Assembly (NCBI GenBank): GCA_963514095.1
Contig: OY741282.1
Coordinates: 20,371,102 to 20,435,101 of the forward strand
Origin: Eutrigla gurnardus
Lineage: Eukaryota; Chordata; Actinopteri; Perciformes; Triglidae
Direction of reading: 5' to 3'
Length of the DNA: 64,000 nucleotides
In this document: positions 34,628 to 47,000 of the stretch, in pieces
How the letters are laid out: the number at the start of each line of letters is the position of its first letter
How positions within the stretch are numbered: the stretch's first letter is position 1
Notes under the pieces: model-generated
Told to the model about the DNA's origin: nothing
The model's input: only the letters and a program-made list of their open reading frames with translations
Databases searched by the model: none
Translations under genes and position numbers: made by a program

Positions 34628-34915
34628 GTGGGTGACTATTCCTCAGCCTTCCTTGGTGTTTTGGTTTTGACTGAAGCCTCGTTCACATACGTCGTCACTC
34701 GCCCATCTCTGAGAGACAACTGTCAATGAATGTGAATGTGTTCTAGCGGAATGTGGCCAGGACAGGCGATGTGATGTGGTCGATCGGAGATAAAATAATT
34801 TTAACTTTCTGCGATGCGAGTGAAGCGAGTACCAATCACAATGTAGAATAGAGATGATCGACAGTTGCCGTCAACAGAGAGTTCCACAGAGAGTTGTCGC
34901 TTGAAGTCGCCGCCG
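33120..34915. mobile_element. Foldback element with about 550-bp inverted arms
   Basis: Sequence 33120-33668 reappears in reverse complement at 34366-34915 with modest divergence, e.g. CCTCAGCCTTCCTTGGTGTT against AACACCAAGGAAGGCTGAGG. The 700-bp centre includes a (TA)n tract (34056-34070) and, at its right, GGGGGCATGCCCCCCC (34352-34367), seen in CACTA/EnSpm-like repeats. Probably a DNA transposon with long inverted repeats. No coding sequence. Confidence 0.7.
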
Positions 34916-35420
34916 GCGGCAGTGAGTTTTTTTTGCCAGCGAGTAGAATTCAGCGAGAAAGCGAGTGACGGGCGAGTAACGACGTATGTGAACGGGGCTA
35001 TACGCGCACGCACTGTCGAACTCGCCGGCTGGGGGGGGGGCAACCGTGAGTGGTGGCACTGGAGCCCTAGCAGTAGCTACCTCCTGTTGGGAAGATACTT
35101 TTATTCTTTTGCTTTTTTTCGCGTGCTTTCTTCATACCACCGCTGATGCGGGGAGAGACCGGGAGAGACCGGGAGAGACAGTAGAGAAGCGCAGGTCCGG
35201 CAAGGTGGGCGAAACCAAATCTCAGAGCGGGAGGGGGCACAGACAAACGTCACTATTTTTTACTGGTAAATTGAGAAAATCTACCACACTGTTGTGATTA
35301 TAATGCTGAACATTCAATATCAATAATTGTGATATCATATTGGGTGGGTTGTGGTGGCTGGTTTGGATTATTGGGTGGGTTGCAACCCACCCATCCCCCC
35401 CATAAATTACGCCTATGAGC
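33985..35420. mobile_element. Putative EnSpm/CACTA-like end sequences
   Basis: AAGGGCGTAACTTTGAG near 33990 and CCCCCCATAAATTACGCC near 35398 have the GGCGTAA/TTACGCC edges seen in some fish DNA elements, and enclose part of the foldback. It may be a nested or mosaic insertion. Weak call. Confidence 0.3.
34561..34626 (+). repeat. (AAT)n microsatellite
   Basis: About 20 trinucleotide units inside the right arm of the foldback element. The left arm has only a short ATTATTATTAATAATA. Confidence 0.95.
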
Positions 35421-35798
35421 ATCGCTATCGCTAGTTCGCGGCAATCGACAGCGATAGCAGTAAAGCTGCTAAAAGCTGTTTTAATTCTGGCTTTAGCGCT
35501 GTTAACACGTCACAGTTTTAATATTTTTCATGCGAGAAAGTCACAGTTTAATCCAGTGCAGAGTCTGTGGGAGCCGCGACCGGTGACCAGGGCAACGGCT
35601 GTCACAGCGGCGGCAGCGCCGGTCTACTGATCTGATCGCCCAGGGCCAACCTCTGTCGTCATCCCGGGGGAGAAAAACGAGCTGGTTAAATTCTTTTTAT
35701 AAGTTTAATGTTGGTCTCATTGATGAAATCTAACAACTGTGGCAGCCGCATTAGTTTGTCTGAATGAAAAGTGTGCAGGGCTGCCTTTGGGCTGATGT

Positions 35799-36714
35799 CA
35801 GGCCCGGAGTGGCTAATCGGGAGGACCGGGACAATTCCCGGTGGGCCGGTCTGACTTTTGGGCCGCGAGGGCCGGTGTTCAATTATTATTTTTATTTATT
35901 TTTGTGCCGGTGTTCAGTCATGGCACTGAGTGGAGTGGGTATCACGTGTATGCGTCGCGGGGATTCCCGCAGGTAAATAGACACAAGAACCCAGCCGAAC
36001 TCTCGGCCCTGATGCCCCCAGACCATGGTGAAAAGCCCGCGGTCCTCACTAAAACACAGGCCCGCCCAGGTCCACAAGAGTCCACACAGGCGGACTCTCC
36101 GTCGAACGCGAAACGCCAAGACGCGCCGCACGCAAACCAGCCGGGAAACAGACAGCTGAACACGGCCGAACTATGGGCACTTGTGCCCCCAAGGCTGTGT
36201 GAAAAGCCCGTGCAGCTCACTTAAGCACCGGCCGGTCCAGGTCCGCGCCACGCCACAATTACGCACAGCGAAGCCGGACTTCTGCTTGGTCCGTACACAC
36301 GTAAAACACTCGGACGCGTTGCGGGGATTCCCGCAGGTAAATAGACACAAGAACCCAGCCGAACTGTCGGGACTATCACCCTCAGAGCTGGCTGAAAAGC
36401 CCGCGGACATCGGTCAAACACCGGCCCGCCCAGGTCCACAAGAGTCCACACAGGCGGACTCTCCGTCGAACGCGAAACGCCAAGACGCGCCGCACGCAAA
36501 CCAGCCGGGAAACAGACCGAACTATGGGCACTTGTGCCCACAAGGCTGTGTGAAAATACACGGAATTACAAGGCTTTAGAGAACAGTGCACTATTGTATG
36601 CTTAACATGTAAAGTTATAATTACATTATTTTAATATAATAGGTCGTGATCTAAAGTGGGCCGGTCTGAGGTATGAAACTCCAGGGCTGAAAATGAGTCC
36701 CACTCTGGCCCTGG
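35799..36714. mobile_element. GC-rich DNA transposon remnant with internal 364-bp duplication
   Basis: Left end TCAGGCCCGGAGTGGC with GGGCCGGTCTGA; right end GGGCCGGTCTGAGG and GAGTCCCACTCTGGCCCTG. Inside, sequence starting GCGGGGATTCCCGCAGG at 35957 recurs at 36321. Frames across it are open but repeat-derived. Confidence 0.5.
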
Positions 36715-36967
36715 CTGATGTTATCAATCGCTCTGGCTACGTTGTCCCGGTCCGAGGTGCCTGGAAACTTAAGGCCCGCCCTACTCTGCTCTGATTGGCT
36801 AGAACTCCTTGGTTACCTTGAGTACCATTGGTAGTTGGAACTATCACTTTAAACGACTGGTTACAGTTAAAAAAAAAAAAAAAAAAAAACACTTCACCAA
36901 AATATTGCTACGCCGGATTTCCGGCACCGTGCCGGAGGTCTTCAAGCCCTGCATTATTAGACCAATT

Positions 36968-37023
36968 GATTAATCCATGTGTGTCTGACCTCACAACAAT
37001 GGTCAGGCACACCTGGATTAATC
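36968..37023. other. Hairpin: 23-base arms, 10-base loop
   Basis: GATTAATCCATGTGTGTCTG plus ACC pairs with GGTCAGGCACACCTGGATTA plus ATC, with one mismatch and one possible G-U pair. It could be a short MITE or a foldable RNA. No surrounding gene. Confidence 0.55.
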
Positions 37024-37220
37024 AGTTTGAGTCTTTCAGGCACTGAGGTTTAGTGCTTGCTTATGCCACAAAGTTTTACATTTTTACTAGTGCTGGGCCG
37101 TTAACACCATTAACAGCGTTAACTTAACGGCGCCGTTAATACGGCCCGCCCAGCACTAACTTCAACAAACACCCACCTCCGAGAGAAGCACGAGTTTCCT
37201 CCATGTTTTGCTTTTTCCCC

Positions 37221-37672
37221 CTGGTTTTTATCGCAAACAACAACAACAAATAACCATAAAATTTAAAGTAACTAAATGTCAGAAGCACAACACAAATAAA
37301 CAGTCTCAGCCGGAAAAAAACTAAATATATTCGAGAGGGAACAGGAGGAAGCAAAAAGCTTATTTAGTCCCGCCCCTTACTCACAAAATCATATCATATG
37401 CAATAAAAATTAAAATATTGTCATTCAATAGCCTCAGTTTATTGTTGACTGTTGGCATCCAAGATGATATCCGCTAATATAAAACATGTGTAGCACCTTT
37501 AATCCTGATTAATGGATACTCACATCCCTAGGTTCGGTAGGAGTTGGGTGAATGACTCAAAATGAGGAGTGGTTTGAACAGGTGATATTTTAATATCGAT
37601 GAGAAATAAAATAATAAACATAAACAACTTGGTTGTTCCCTTTTTCAAAATAATAAGGCGCCAGAAAAGAAA
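37221..37672. repeat. Repeat X, copy 2 (uninterrupted)
   Basis: Matches 31621-32053 plus 32954-32970 with few changes and provides the empty site for the 900-bp MITE. From 37680 to 38000 nothing is recognised. Confidence 0.8.
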
Positions 37673-38316
37673 AAAAGAAAAGAAAAGAAAAGAGTCCTGG
37701 GACACTGAGCACTCCTGCTCAGCGTTCTTGTGTGTTCCGTTGAGGGGGATCCAATGTGTGTTCTGAGTGTCAATGTCAATTGAGTTTCCTTGTCTTCAGT
37801 TTCTTTTATTACTACTACCCGGGTAGGTGAGAAGTGTGTGTGTATATCTTATCTGCTCTCAATGTGTGAGATTCAGATGATCCGGAGTCGTTGAGGTAGG
37901 TAGGTTCTGCAGCTGGCCACACTGCTTCTCCAACTTTCTCTCTCGCTCTCAGAATCGCTGGGCTGGGCTCGCCATCTCGTTCGTCTCGTCCGCTCTCTTT
38001 TGCTGTGTCTCAATTCAGGGGCTGCAGCCTTCGGAGGACCCAGCCTTCGCGGTCTACGGAGGCGACACCTTCGGAGACTCCTCCGAAGGCTGGGTCAACG
38101 GTCGGTAAACGGGACGGTCTAGCCTTCGGAGCATTTCCTGATTGCGTCACGACGTCATCACGTCTGTCGGCCAAGCGGGAAAAACGCCGGTCACAACAAA
38201 AATACAAACCGACATACGACACAGAAAATACAGACAGACAACACAGAAAATATACAGACATACGACAGAAAATATACAGACAGACGACACAGAAACTTAA
38301 CGGACAGACGACGACG

Positions 38317-40094
38317 ATGATGGACACGGAGATTTTGTTTTTGTTTTTTTTAATTTACTGGTTGTTGGAGGAAGAGGAGAGGCGGCTCCGGCGAACCAAC
38401 CGGCGGCGACTGGTCTATCTCCGGCTGGGAGAGAGCCGTAGGGATGTAAGTTAACGTTAAACCTGTTGTTCATATATAGCGTAGTCCGTGGTAATTAACA
38501 TACCCGTTAATTAACGATACCGTGAAGTGACAAGCCATATTAAGTATAGATTGACATGGTTAATGTCATTTCACAACGAGATTTGATACAGGATTCGTAC
38601 AGGTGCTTAAAATCTTTGAAAATGCTCTACTTTTAATGCTGTGTTTTTCAAGGTCTGAAAAGTGCTTGATTTTAGTTTAAATGCTTGGCTTTTAAAGTGA
38701 TTGGATTGAATAGTAAAATGTGTATGAACCCTGTAAATAACCATAACTAAATATAATATTAAAATGTGTCTTTAAACATCAAAACCATATTGAGAAGCCA
38801 AAGTGGATAGATGGACAGATAAAGTATCATTAGTCTAAGCTTTAACATTAATTACAATTGTCATATTGACTAAAATTCAGTAGCTATTGTTTAACCATTT
38901 ATGTTGTCCTCCTGTTCTTACCTTCCTTTCTCCATCCAGACAAGGCCACTGTACACTCGGATAAATCTCAACATCCCCATCTTCACAATTTTCTTTGATG
39001 ATCATGACACCACACCAGATTTCAGGCTGAGCAGAGAGTCCCTGGCGGTGCTGCTGGACCTTCTCCACCAGGAGAGACGGCATGGATGGGGTGCCACCAT
39101 TGAAACCTTGGTCTTCCTCTTCTGGCTGGCGAGTGCGACATCGTACCGGGTGGTCTCACGGGTGTTCGGGATTCCTCGCTCCACTGTCCACCGCATTGTC
39201 CATCGGGTTACTGAGGAGGTGGTGGCCCTCCGCCACAGGGTCATCTACCTCCCCCAGACCGCCGACGACCTGGCGGCAGTAACCCAGGGGTTTGCAGAGC
39301 TGGCAAGACACCGAGCTTTCTGCAAAGCTGCGGGAGCAATCGACGGCTGCCATGTCAGGATGGTGCCACCAAGCGGCCCTGATGGTCACTGTTACAGGAA
39401 CAGGAAACTGTTTCCATCAATCATCCTGCAGGCAGTTTATGACCATCAGGGCCGCTTCCTCGACACGTACGTGGGCTGGCCGGGGTCGGTGCACGACTCC
39501 AGGGTCCTCCGGCACAGCCCACTGTACAGGCGTGGCACCTACCCTCCTCCAGGGTACTTCATCTTGGCAGATGGCGGGTACCCGTGCCTCCAACATCCAC
39601 TCCCCCTCATCACTCCCTACAGGCGGCCGGTACAAGGTGTGGGAGCCCAGCGCTTTAATACCCATCATTCCAGGGCTAGCCCATCATAGAGCGTGCCTTT
39701 GGGATGATGAAGACGAGGTTTAGGTCCATCTTCCTCAAAGCGCTGGAGGTACACCACACCTTTGTGCCTCAGGTATGTCATTACACAACAGAATTATTGT
39801 TAAATGGTGAATACCAGTAAATTAATTTAAATTTAATTATAATTACATTTAATTAATCTTTTTTCTTCTTCTTTTCTACAGGTCATAACAGCTTGTGCCG
39901 TCCTGCACAACATCTGCCTGGGTGCCGGTGACATCATGGCCCCAGAGGATGACGTGCAGGACGACATGCCGGAGGATGAGGGGGAGAACGGGGAGAACGG
40001 GTTGGAGGCAGCCAGTGGTGCACCGTGGCGGGACCAGCTGTCTGCCGAGGTGTCTGCCCTGGAGGAGGGTGTCCTCGACCATGATTACCTCTAG
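38317..40094 (+). pseudogene. Harbinger transposase (HARBI1-like DDE_Tnp_4), one frameshift
   Basis: Three exons: 38317-38445 (MMDTEILFLF...LGESRRD, donor GTAAGT), 38940-39772 and 39882-40094. Exon 2 has a helix-turn-helix (VFGIPRSTVHRIVHRV) and the nuclease core: GAIDGCHV (first Asp), GWPGSVHDS (second Asp) and ERAFG (likely acidic third residue). One base is missing near 39677-39682, so the frame stops at TAG 39687-39689 just before the ERAFG motif. After correction in reading only, exon 3 begins VITACAVLHNICLG and ends DHDYL. The copy is recently inactivated. Confidence 0.88.
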
Positions 40095-40711
40095 AGGGCA
40101 AGTAAAATAATTGTGAAGCTGTTCCTATTTTAAATGTTTTGTACACATTTTGGTTTGTTTAAGTAATTCGTGGTGGGATGTTATGCAGTGGTATTATTAG
40201 TATTTTTTATTCTTGCCCCTCTTTTAAACATTTTCAGTGACATGGCAGCCGTCGATTGTGTCAGCCCTGCAAACCCCGTTGATGGACGATGCGGTGGACA
40301 GTGGAGCGAGGAATCCCACACCCCCAACCTACCAGATGTCCCGCTCGCCAGCCAGAAGAGGAAGACCAAGGTCTTTGTGGCATCCCATCCAGCAGCACCA
40401 CCAGGGACTCCTGCTCAGCCAATCATTTTTACTGTATATATGTTCTGTCAATTTCTGATCTTTTGTAAATAGTTGCAAATGATATGCCCACTTGTAAATA
40501 ATTTAAAATGTTATTTTGTATCATTATCCTGTCTTTGAAATAAATTATATTGTCACTGAAAAGTAGTTCAAAAGTTTACTTACGTTGTAAATAAGAAATG
40601 GAACAGAAAATAGACCAAGGTTACAAGACTGTAATTTAGAACAATAGAATAATTTTATTAACAATTTAAATGAACAACAAAGAACTAATGAATTGAACAG
40701 AAAAAAAAAAA

Positions 40712-42247
40712 TTAACGCCTCTCCACCATCCTCTCTAACAAACCAAAAAGTCTCTCCATTCTCTCTCTGCTCTCTCTTTCTCTCCTTGCCTCAGCCTCCC
40801 TCTGCATGTGCATATCCTCCTTTATGAGCTCTAATAGCTCATCCTTTTCCCTTCTCCTCTTCCTGTTGCCTGTTGATGGCCCTGGCTGTCTTTCCTCATC
40901 CTCCTTGTCCTCGTCCTCCTCCTGCTGCTCACCCACTGCAGCACCTGGCCCTGGTGTGTCCTCAGGGATGGAGGCGATTAGGACAGGCTTTATGTAGTGA
41001 TAAAGAAACTGAAAATGAATGTCTGACTCCCTGATGAAGGCTTGATGCCAAAACACATTGAAAGACTGCGTTTTTAATGTTTATATGACCATGACATGAG
41101 GTGCCTTGGAGGTTTTTTCTACGTTCCTTCATCAAAGTATTTATTAGCTTGGGTAAAACAAATTTAGTTTCTATGTCATTATCCAAACCTGCACATACTT
41201 TGTATTTTTTTTTTAGGTTGTCCCACTTCTTTTTAGCCTGGTGGGGCTCCACCTTCCCCTCCAGGCCCATTTTCTGCAGGATTGTTCTAAACAAGACAGA
41301 AGCATTGACAAAAAGTAAACACACAAGATCACATAACAAATATGTAAAGATTCATCAGTGACATCAGACAGACAAAAAATTCCCACCCCCATCCTAAAAC
41401 AACGTGATCCACATGTTTATATTTGTACTTTGATCTTTGTACAGGATTTGGGTTCATTTATTTAACTTTCATATACAAATATGTATAGAGAACAAATGGG
41501 CTATTTATTTATGCCTCAACAGTTACCTCCATCCAAGTGTGGCCGTATTTTTGGCCCCTGTAAACAGATGGTCGTTCTGACCACGCAGTTTAATAAGCAC
41601 CTCAGTCTGCTCCTTGCTCCCTACAACACGACAACATGTAAAGCACATTTCCTGTTATGTCAACAGTTAAAATGATTGTACGATATACTAACTGTATCAG
41701 CTGTAATAATGATCATACGGTTAGCTCTGTATTCAATTCAAACGTTTACATTTTTACAGCCTAGAAATACAGCGGGGCTCACAACTCATCATTGGCTTTA
41801 TTATGCTCAGCTGCATTCAGCTTTGGGCGCAGGAGAGGAGCGAACTTTAGCCTACACAACTCAACAACGAGAACAAATTAACCTGATGTGAGGTATACCT
41901 ACAACATATCCACAGTTAATAGGATATAAGTTACCATCCTCTATCTTTAGGCTTTAACGTTACTTTTAAAGGGTAACGTTAACTGAGCTCCTCGTATCTT
42001 TTTTTTTTTCTGAGCTCCTAGTATCAACAGGTTAACGTTAGCCTTAAGCTACATCACGTAGCTGGCCCTACAGTCCGGTGGCTACGTATTAGCATAATTA
42101 ACTTCACGTATTTTAACAGTCAAATATGTTATAAGGCCCCTCGAACTTCTGGCGTTAAGCAAAAACTTGTTACTTACATTTAAATGTGTATTCGGCACTG
42201 CTGCCGCTGCCGCCGGTACCAGAGCTGCTGCTATTAGTCGCCGCCAT
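40712..42247 (-). CDS. Harbinger Myb/SANT-like DNA-binding partner protein
   Basis: Exons on the minus strand: 42178-42247 (MAATNSSSSGTGGSGSSAEY, donor GTAAGT), 41527-41620 (WSKEQTEVLIKLRGQNDHLF), 41199-41286 (ILQKMGLEGKVEPHQAKKKW) and a last exon ending at 40712 with an acidic then charged coiled-coil tail (LLELIKEDMHMQREAEARRE). Phases of the first three fit. The acceptor of the last exon, near 40998, is uncertain and the usual linker before IASIPEDTPG seems shortened. In Harbinger systems this protein carries transposase to the nucleus and the ends. Confidence 0.75.
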
Positions 42248-43646
42248 TGTTGTTGTGAACAGCGGGCCGCAAAGCATCTTGGGATATGGGAGGCCGCGAA
42301 GGATGGTAGCGGTGCATCCTCCGAATGCAGGGGAAAGGAGGACGCATTTGGAGGCTGCATTTGGAGGAGCCTTCGAATTTGGACGAATTGGGACAGCCTT
42401 CGCGCAGCGCTGTGACGTAATCGGCCTTCAAATGCACCCTCCGAAGGCTGCAGCCCCTGAATTGAGACACAGCTTGTTTCTCAGTTCAGACTAGCAAAGA
42501 AAAAAAAACAACCTACACAGAAAGGGCATAGGTATAAGAAACTTCATCTGATTCTGTCTATATTTCTTAGGAGATCTCATCGTTTTCTAGGTTCACCAAA
42601 ATTTAGGAAATACATTAGAACACATTAAATTAATTATTATGACTTAAAACAATTAGTTTTGACCATAAATTAAATCAATTATTCATGAATTATCATGTTA
42701 ACAATGATATTTTTAACAGACACAGTTTATGCATCTTTTTAAACCTCTATTTATCCTTTATCATCAGTTTTTAACTATTTTAATTCACCTTTTTAATATT
42801 TAACTCTTGAACATAAAATTACAGTTTTTATACACAAAAGTGCATTTTTCTTCATCAATAAATGAAATATACCACACCAGAATGGTGCTGTTACCATTTG
42901 CAGTGGCTAATAACACAAATAAACAGTTCGAATGGCATAAAAAATGATTAAACTGCATCTTCTCAATGTAAACAGCATGGAAAATTAGCCTTAGCTTAGC
43001 GATTAGCATGGCGACTGCTAGTAGCTTTAGCATTTCAAGCTAGCGATCTTTTTACAAACGATAAACTAAGGTAGATATTGCACAAAAGTAACAGAAAAAC
43101 ATTGGAAGGCATCATATGGCATATTTTAAGCAACATAGACCATCATAACCCAAGTTAATAGCACAATAAATGTATTTTTTTCCATCTGAACGGCTACCGA
43201 ACTAGAAGCTAACTGTGTGCTAACTCACCGGAGTCTCATGCATTTTACTTCACAAAGGGGGTTTTTCCTCGTTGGCTCACGGCTTATCGGGTCTGCCTGC
43301 GGACGTCTCTGCCGTTATCCACAGCTTTCTGCTACTCTTTGCGTCGTGTTTTCTTTGTTTTAGCTACCGACTCCCTAGGTCTGGCTTATGCCTTGAGAGA
43401 AAATGGCGTCTCCTCTCAAGTGCAGACTTCACGCGATACCTGACCTAGGTTCACGCCGGATACAAACACTAGCAGGGGAATACTGCCATCTACTGGGGGT
43501 TTAGTAGAACTGTCTAAATGACAAATATAGGTTTAGTAACCTGATTTTTCATGCTGGTTACACATGTATTATATAATAGCCAAACCTGTTGTATATTAAG
43601 ACTTACTCATTTGTATGCATTTTACTTTTGCTTTATGTACTTTCAG

Positions 43647-43719
43647 ATGACAAGAATGAATGCGAGAAGTATGATTTTACTACAACTGCTGAATTGAGTG
43701 GCTCAGAAGAGGAGTTAAG
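43647..43719 (+). CDS. Possible internal exon of an unidentified gene (copy B)
   Basis: Same 73-base exon as 3830-3902 with intact TTTCAG acceptor and GTACTG donor and identical coding content. Identity unknown. Confidence 0.35.
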
Positions 43720-44046
43720 GTACTGCCATGTTTATATTGACCTTTGAACTCATCACTCTATTGGTCTTTGAAAAAGCCAAAAATGTAAACCTTGCTGGCT
43801 TTTTAAATATCAAAATGCCAAATACCATAGAAGCATATCACACTCTTAGATATGCTGGAATACACATTTAGCAGATAACAGCCAACAGTTTCATTTTTTA
43901 GTTTGACTACCTTATAAAATTCCCCTTCACATGGTATAAAACTAAAAGTTCACACAATCTGTCAGTAGCTGTTTGATGCAGAAAGACGTTTATTATTTAT
44001 TATTTACATTTAAAAAAAAACATATTAATAAACAGGGTGGATGGTG

Positions 44047-47000
44047 TTAGGCAGAACGTCCTGCCTCCTCAGACTCCACAGGAACACTATCCAAGTCTAA
44101 AAGAGGCAGAACATCACGTGGGACCAGATACTCGGCCATGTTGGGGAGTCCGGACACCACACAGCAGCTCAGAGCACTGCGGCCGATCCCCATGTCAGAG
44201 ACCTCGGACCACTCACCAGTGGTCACGTTGTAGCACTCCACGTTGGTGGAGGTGGTGATGCCGTTGAAGCCCCCGGCAACGAAGATCCGGTCATCGATGA
44301 CTTCGATGCCGAAGTTGCTGCGAGGGGTCAACATGTGGGACACTTGGTTCCAGGTGTTGCTCCGAGGGTCGTAGACCTCAGCGCTGCGGAGACGGCTGGC
44401 GCCATCAAAGCCGCCGACCTTTGGGAGGAAGAGGAAATGAAAAGGTCAAACGGAGATTGAACCAGTTTCTCTGAATCTACAAAAAACAACTGCTGATCAA
44501 ATCTCTTAACCCTTCAGGTTATGTGTTATTTGAGGGTCAGCAGTGTTTCCTGGACTTACAGCATAGAGGCGGTCTGCATAAGTAATGACGCCGAGCCCAC
44601 TGCGGGCGCAGGTCATGAGGCCGATGGTCGTCCACTGGTCGGTCTCTGGGTTGTAACACTCAGCCGTCTGCAGGAACTCGTTCCCATTGAAACCACCGCA
44701 AACGTAAACCTGGAAAAAACAGGAAAGGACTTTAATAGGATTTAACAATGAAATGATTTAAGAATTAACACTTTTCTTGGCTTCTACTGGTAATAAATCA
44801 TCTGAAATATCGCTACACAACTGTGAGATAATGTGAGAATTATGAGACCCACCTTGTTGTGGAGCGTCGTGGAGCTGGCGTCACTTCTAACCTCCTGCAT
44901 GGATGAAATGAGACTCCACTGGTTTGTCTCAGGGTTATAGCGCTCTGCAGTGGAGAGTCGTTGATGCCCGTCGTACCCTCCCATGGCATAGATGCACCCG
45001 TTGAGTGTAGTGACGCTCACATAGCAGCGGCGGAAAAACATGGGCGACACCTCATGCCAGGTTTTTGAGCTGAGGTCGAACCTGCACACCCTGTTGAAAC
45101 ACTCCAACCTGTCGAAGCCCCCAACGCAGTAGACGCTCCCGTTGAGGAAGGCGGTGCCATGGTAGGCACGAGGACGCTCCAGATGCTGGGTCAAGCTGAT
45201 CCAGTCTTTGGTGTGGACGTTGTAGGCCTCGATGCTGTCAGTCGGATCGCCGCCACTCCAGCCTCCGATGGCCAGCAGGACGGCGTTTGGAAGGCGAGGA
45301 CGGGCGAGATGGTGGTAGACATCAGGCTGGTTTTGCATGACTTCTATGGCTTCCCTGACCATGCGCTGGCAGTCTGCGTTGTTATTCACCAGCTTATTAG
45401 ACATCACACTGATCCTCATGTACTCTGTACCCATGGAGGCCAGCCGCACCTGCAGAGAAAACAGGACAGAATGTTTGGATAGAAGTTCATGGACGGCAGT
45501 ACTTTAGGCCGGTCCTTTTATCCTACTGAACCAAATCTATTCAAAATGTCATCATTATAAGCTGTATTCTGTTTTGGATCCACAGACTTGACAGCAGGAT
45601 TAGTTTAGTGTCGGTTTTGGTCTCTTCATGGTATTTGTTGACAGTGAGAGCAATATGGAGCATGAAAGCAACATTTCAGGGCAGGACAAATGATCTCACT
45701 CTAGAGGTGGCCCTACAGACTACTGTTCAGTCAGGATGAAACCACGGAGAAGAAATCATGTGACAGGAAGTCATCCTACCTTAGATAAGAGCACAGCGAT
45801 GTGGTCTCTCCTTTCCTCCAGTGAGCTGGCGATCCAGCGGAGGACGGCCTCATACACAGTCCTCTCGTCTCTCACTCTGAGGTCGTCTCTGTTCAGGATG
45901 GCACTGAGTTGCTGCACAGAGAGCTGCGGGAACTCTTCAGAGGAAACAAGCTCCTCAAAGTGGTCGACGATGAAGCTGTAGGCCTGGCGGTGCAGTTCGG
46001 GGCAGAAGCAGACGGCGGTGAACTGGAAGATGCCGATGCAGTTCTCTGGGCAGAGCTGGCTCTCCAGGAAGTCGCAGCACTTTTTCACAACTCCCATCAC
46101 ATTAAACTGATCGGCTGCTAGAAGCAGCTCCTGAACGTTGTCCTCCGTCACTGAAACAGAGCCGGTGTATGCAAAGTCGATGAGGAGCTGCATCATGTCA
46201 GGAGTCAGGCCGGGGATGTTGAAGACCTTCTTGTCTGAAGAAGACCAGCGTTGGAAGAGAGCTCTGTGGGTCAGGATGAAAACACAAAGAAGAAGAAAGA
46301 GAAACTGACGTCAGCTGTTCCTTCTTTGCTTCACACTAATAACTAGGATAAGAATATAGTGGGGCGCTTTTCAAAACAGCAGCAGAGTGTAATATGACTC
46401 ATATCAAGGCTCCTCCCAGTTTACTTTAAACCACAACACTGACAAACCCAACACGTTGAATGACACACGTGAAGTCTATTAAATAAATGACATCTGGAAT
46501 GGAAATAGTGAATTATATGCATTTTGTAACAGATGTGTAACTTTTCTGAATGAACTCCATTCTAAAATCTGCTTTAAAGTACAGTAGTATGGAACTGAGA
46601 GACCAGCAGCTCAAATTCTACTTCACATTTTTAAAAAACAACAAAACAATAACACGTTTGGCAAACATCATAAATCCAACTTGAGCTGAGTCTACAACCG
46701 ATGTACAAACTTCACATGTTGGAAGTTGATATGAGATGAATGGAAACAAGAAACCTCATTTGAGATGATATCCAGTCAAGTCATTATATTTATAAAAACT
46801 ATAGACAGACAGGGAAACTACACCACTGGTTGAATCCTGAATGATCCTTTCAAATATGTTACAAATATTCTCGTAGCCGTCTATCAGGTGTTTAATGTCC
46901 TCTTGTTTTTGTTTAAATCACAAATGCTCTATGAGCTTGTTACGTGTTGTGGCTGTTCTCTCAGACTTCACATCGCTAATCAATCAATTTGCTGTTACTT

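Larger units (their letters stand above)
38004..42471. mobile_element. PIF/Harbinger transposon, two-gene, nearly complete
   Basis: Perfect 34-bp terminal inverted repeats start with TGTGTCTCAATTCAGGGGCT at 38004 and mirror this at 42471. It holds a HARBI1-like transposase (+) and a Myb/SANT-like partner (-), the standard Harbinger pair transcribed toward each other. I could not identify a clean 3-bp target duplication. Confidence 0.88.

Noticed and set aside
36181..36579. Overlapping frames of about 130 codons on both strands
   Set aside because: GC-rich duplicated transposon sequence; no domain, and frames break outside the repeat.
37088..37158. 71-bp MITE bounded by TAGTGCTGGGC / GCCCAGCACTA
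   Set aside because: The flanking 8-mers (ATTTTTAC and ACTTCAAC) do not match well enough to claim a target duplication.
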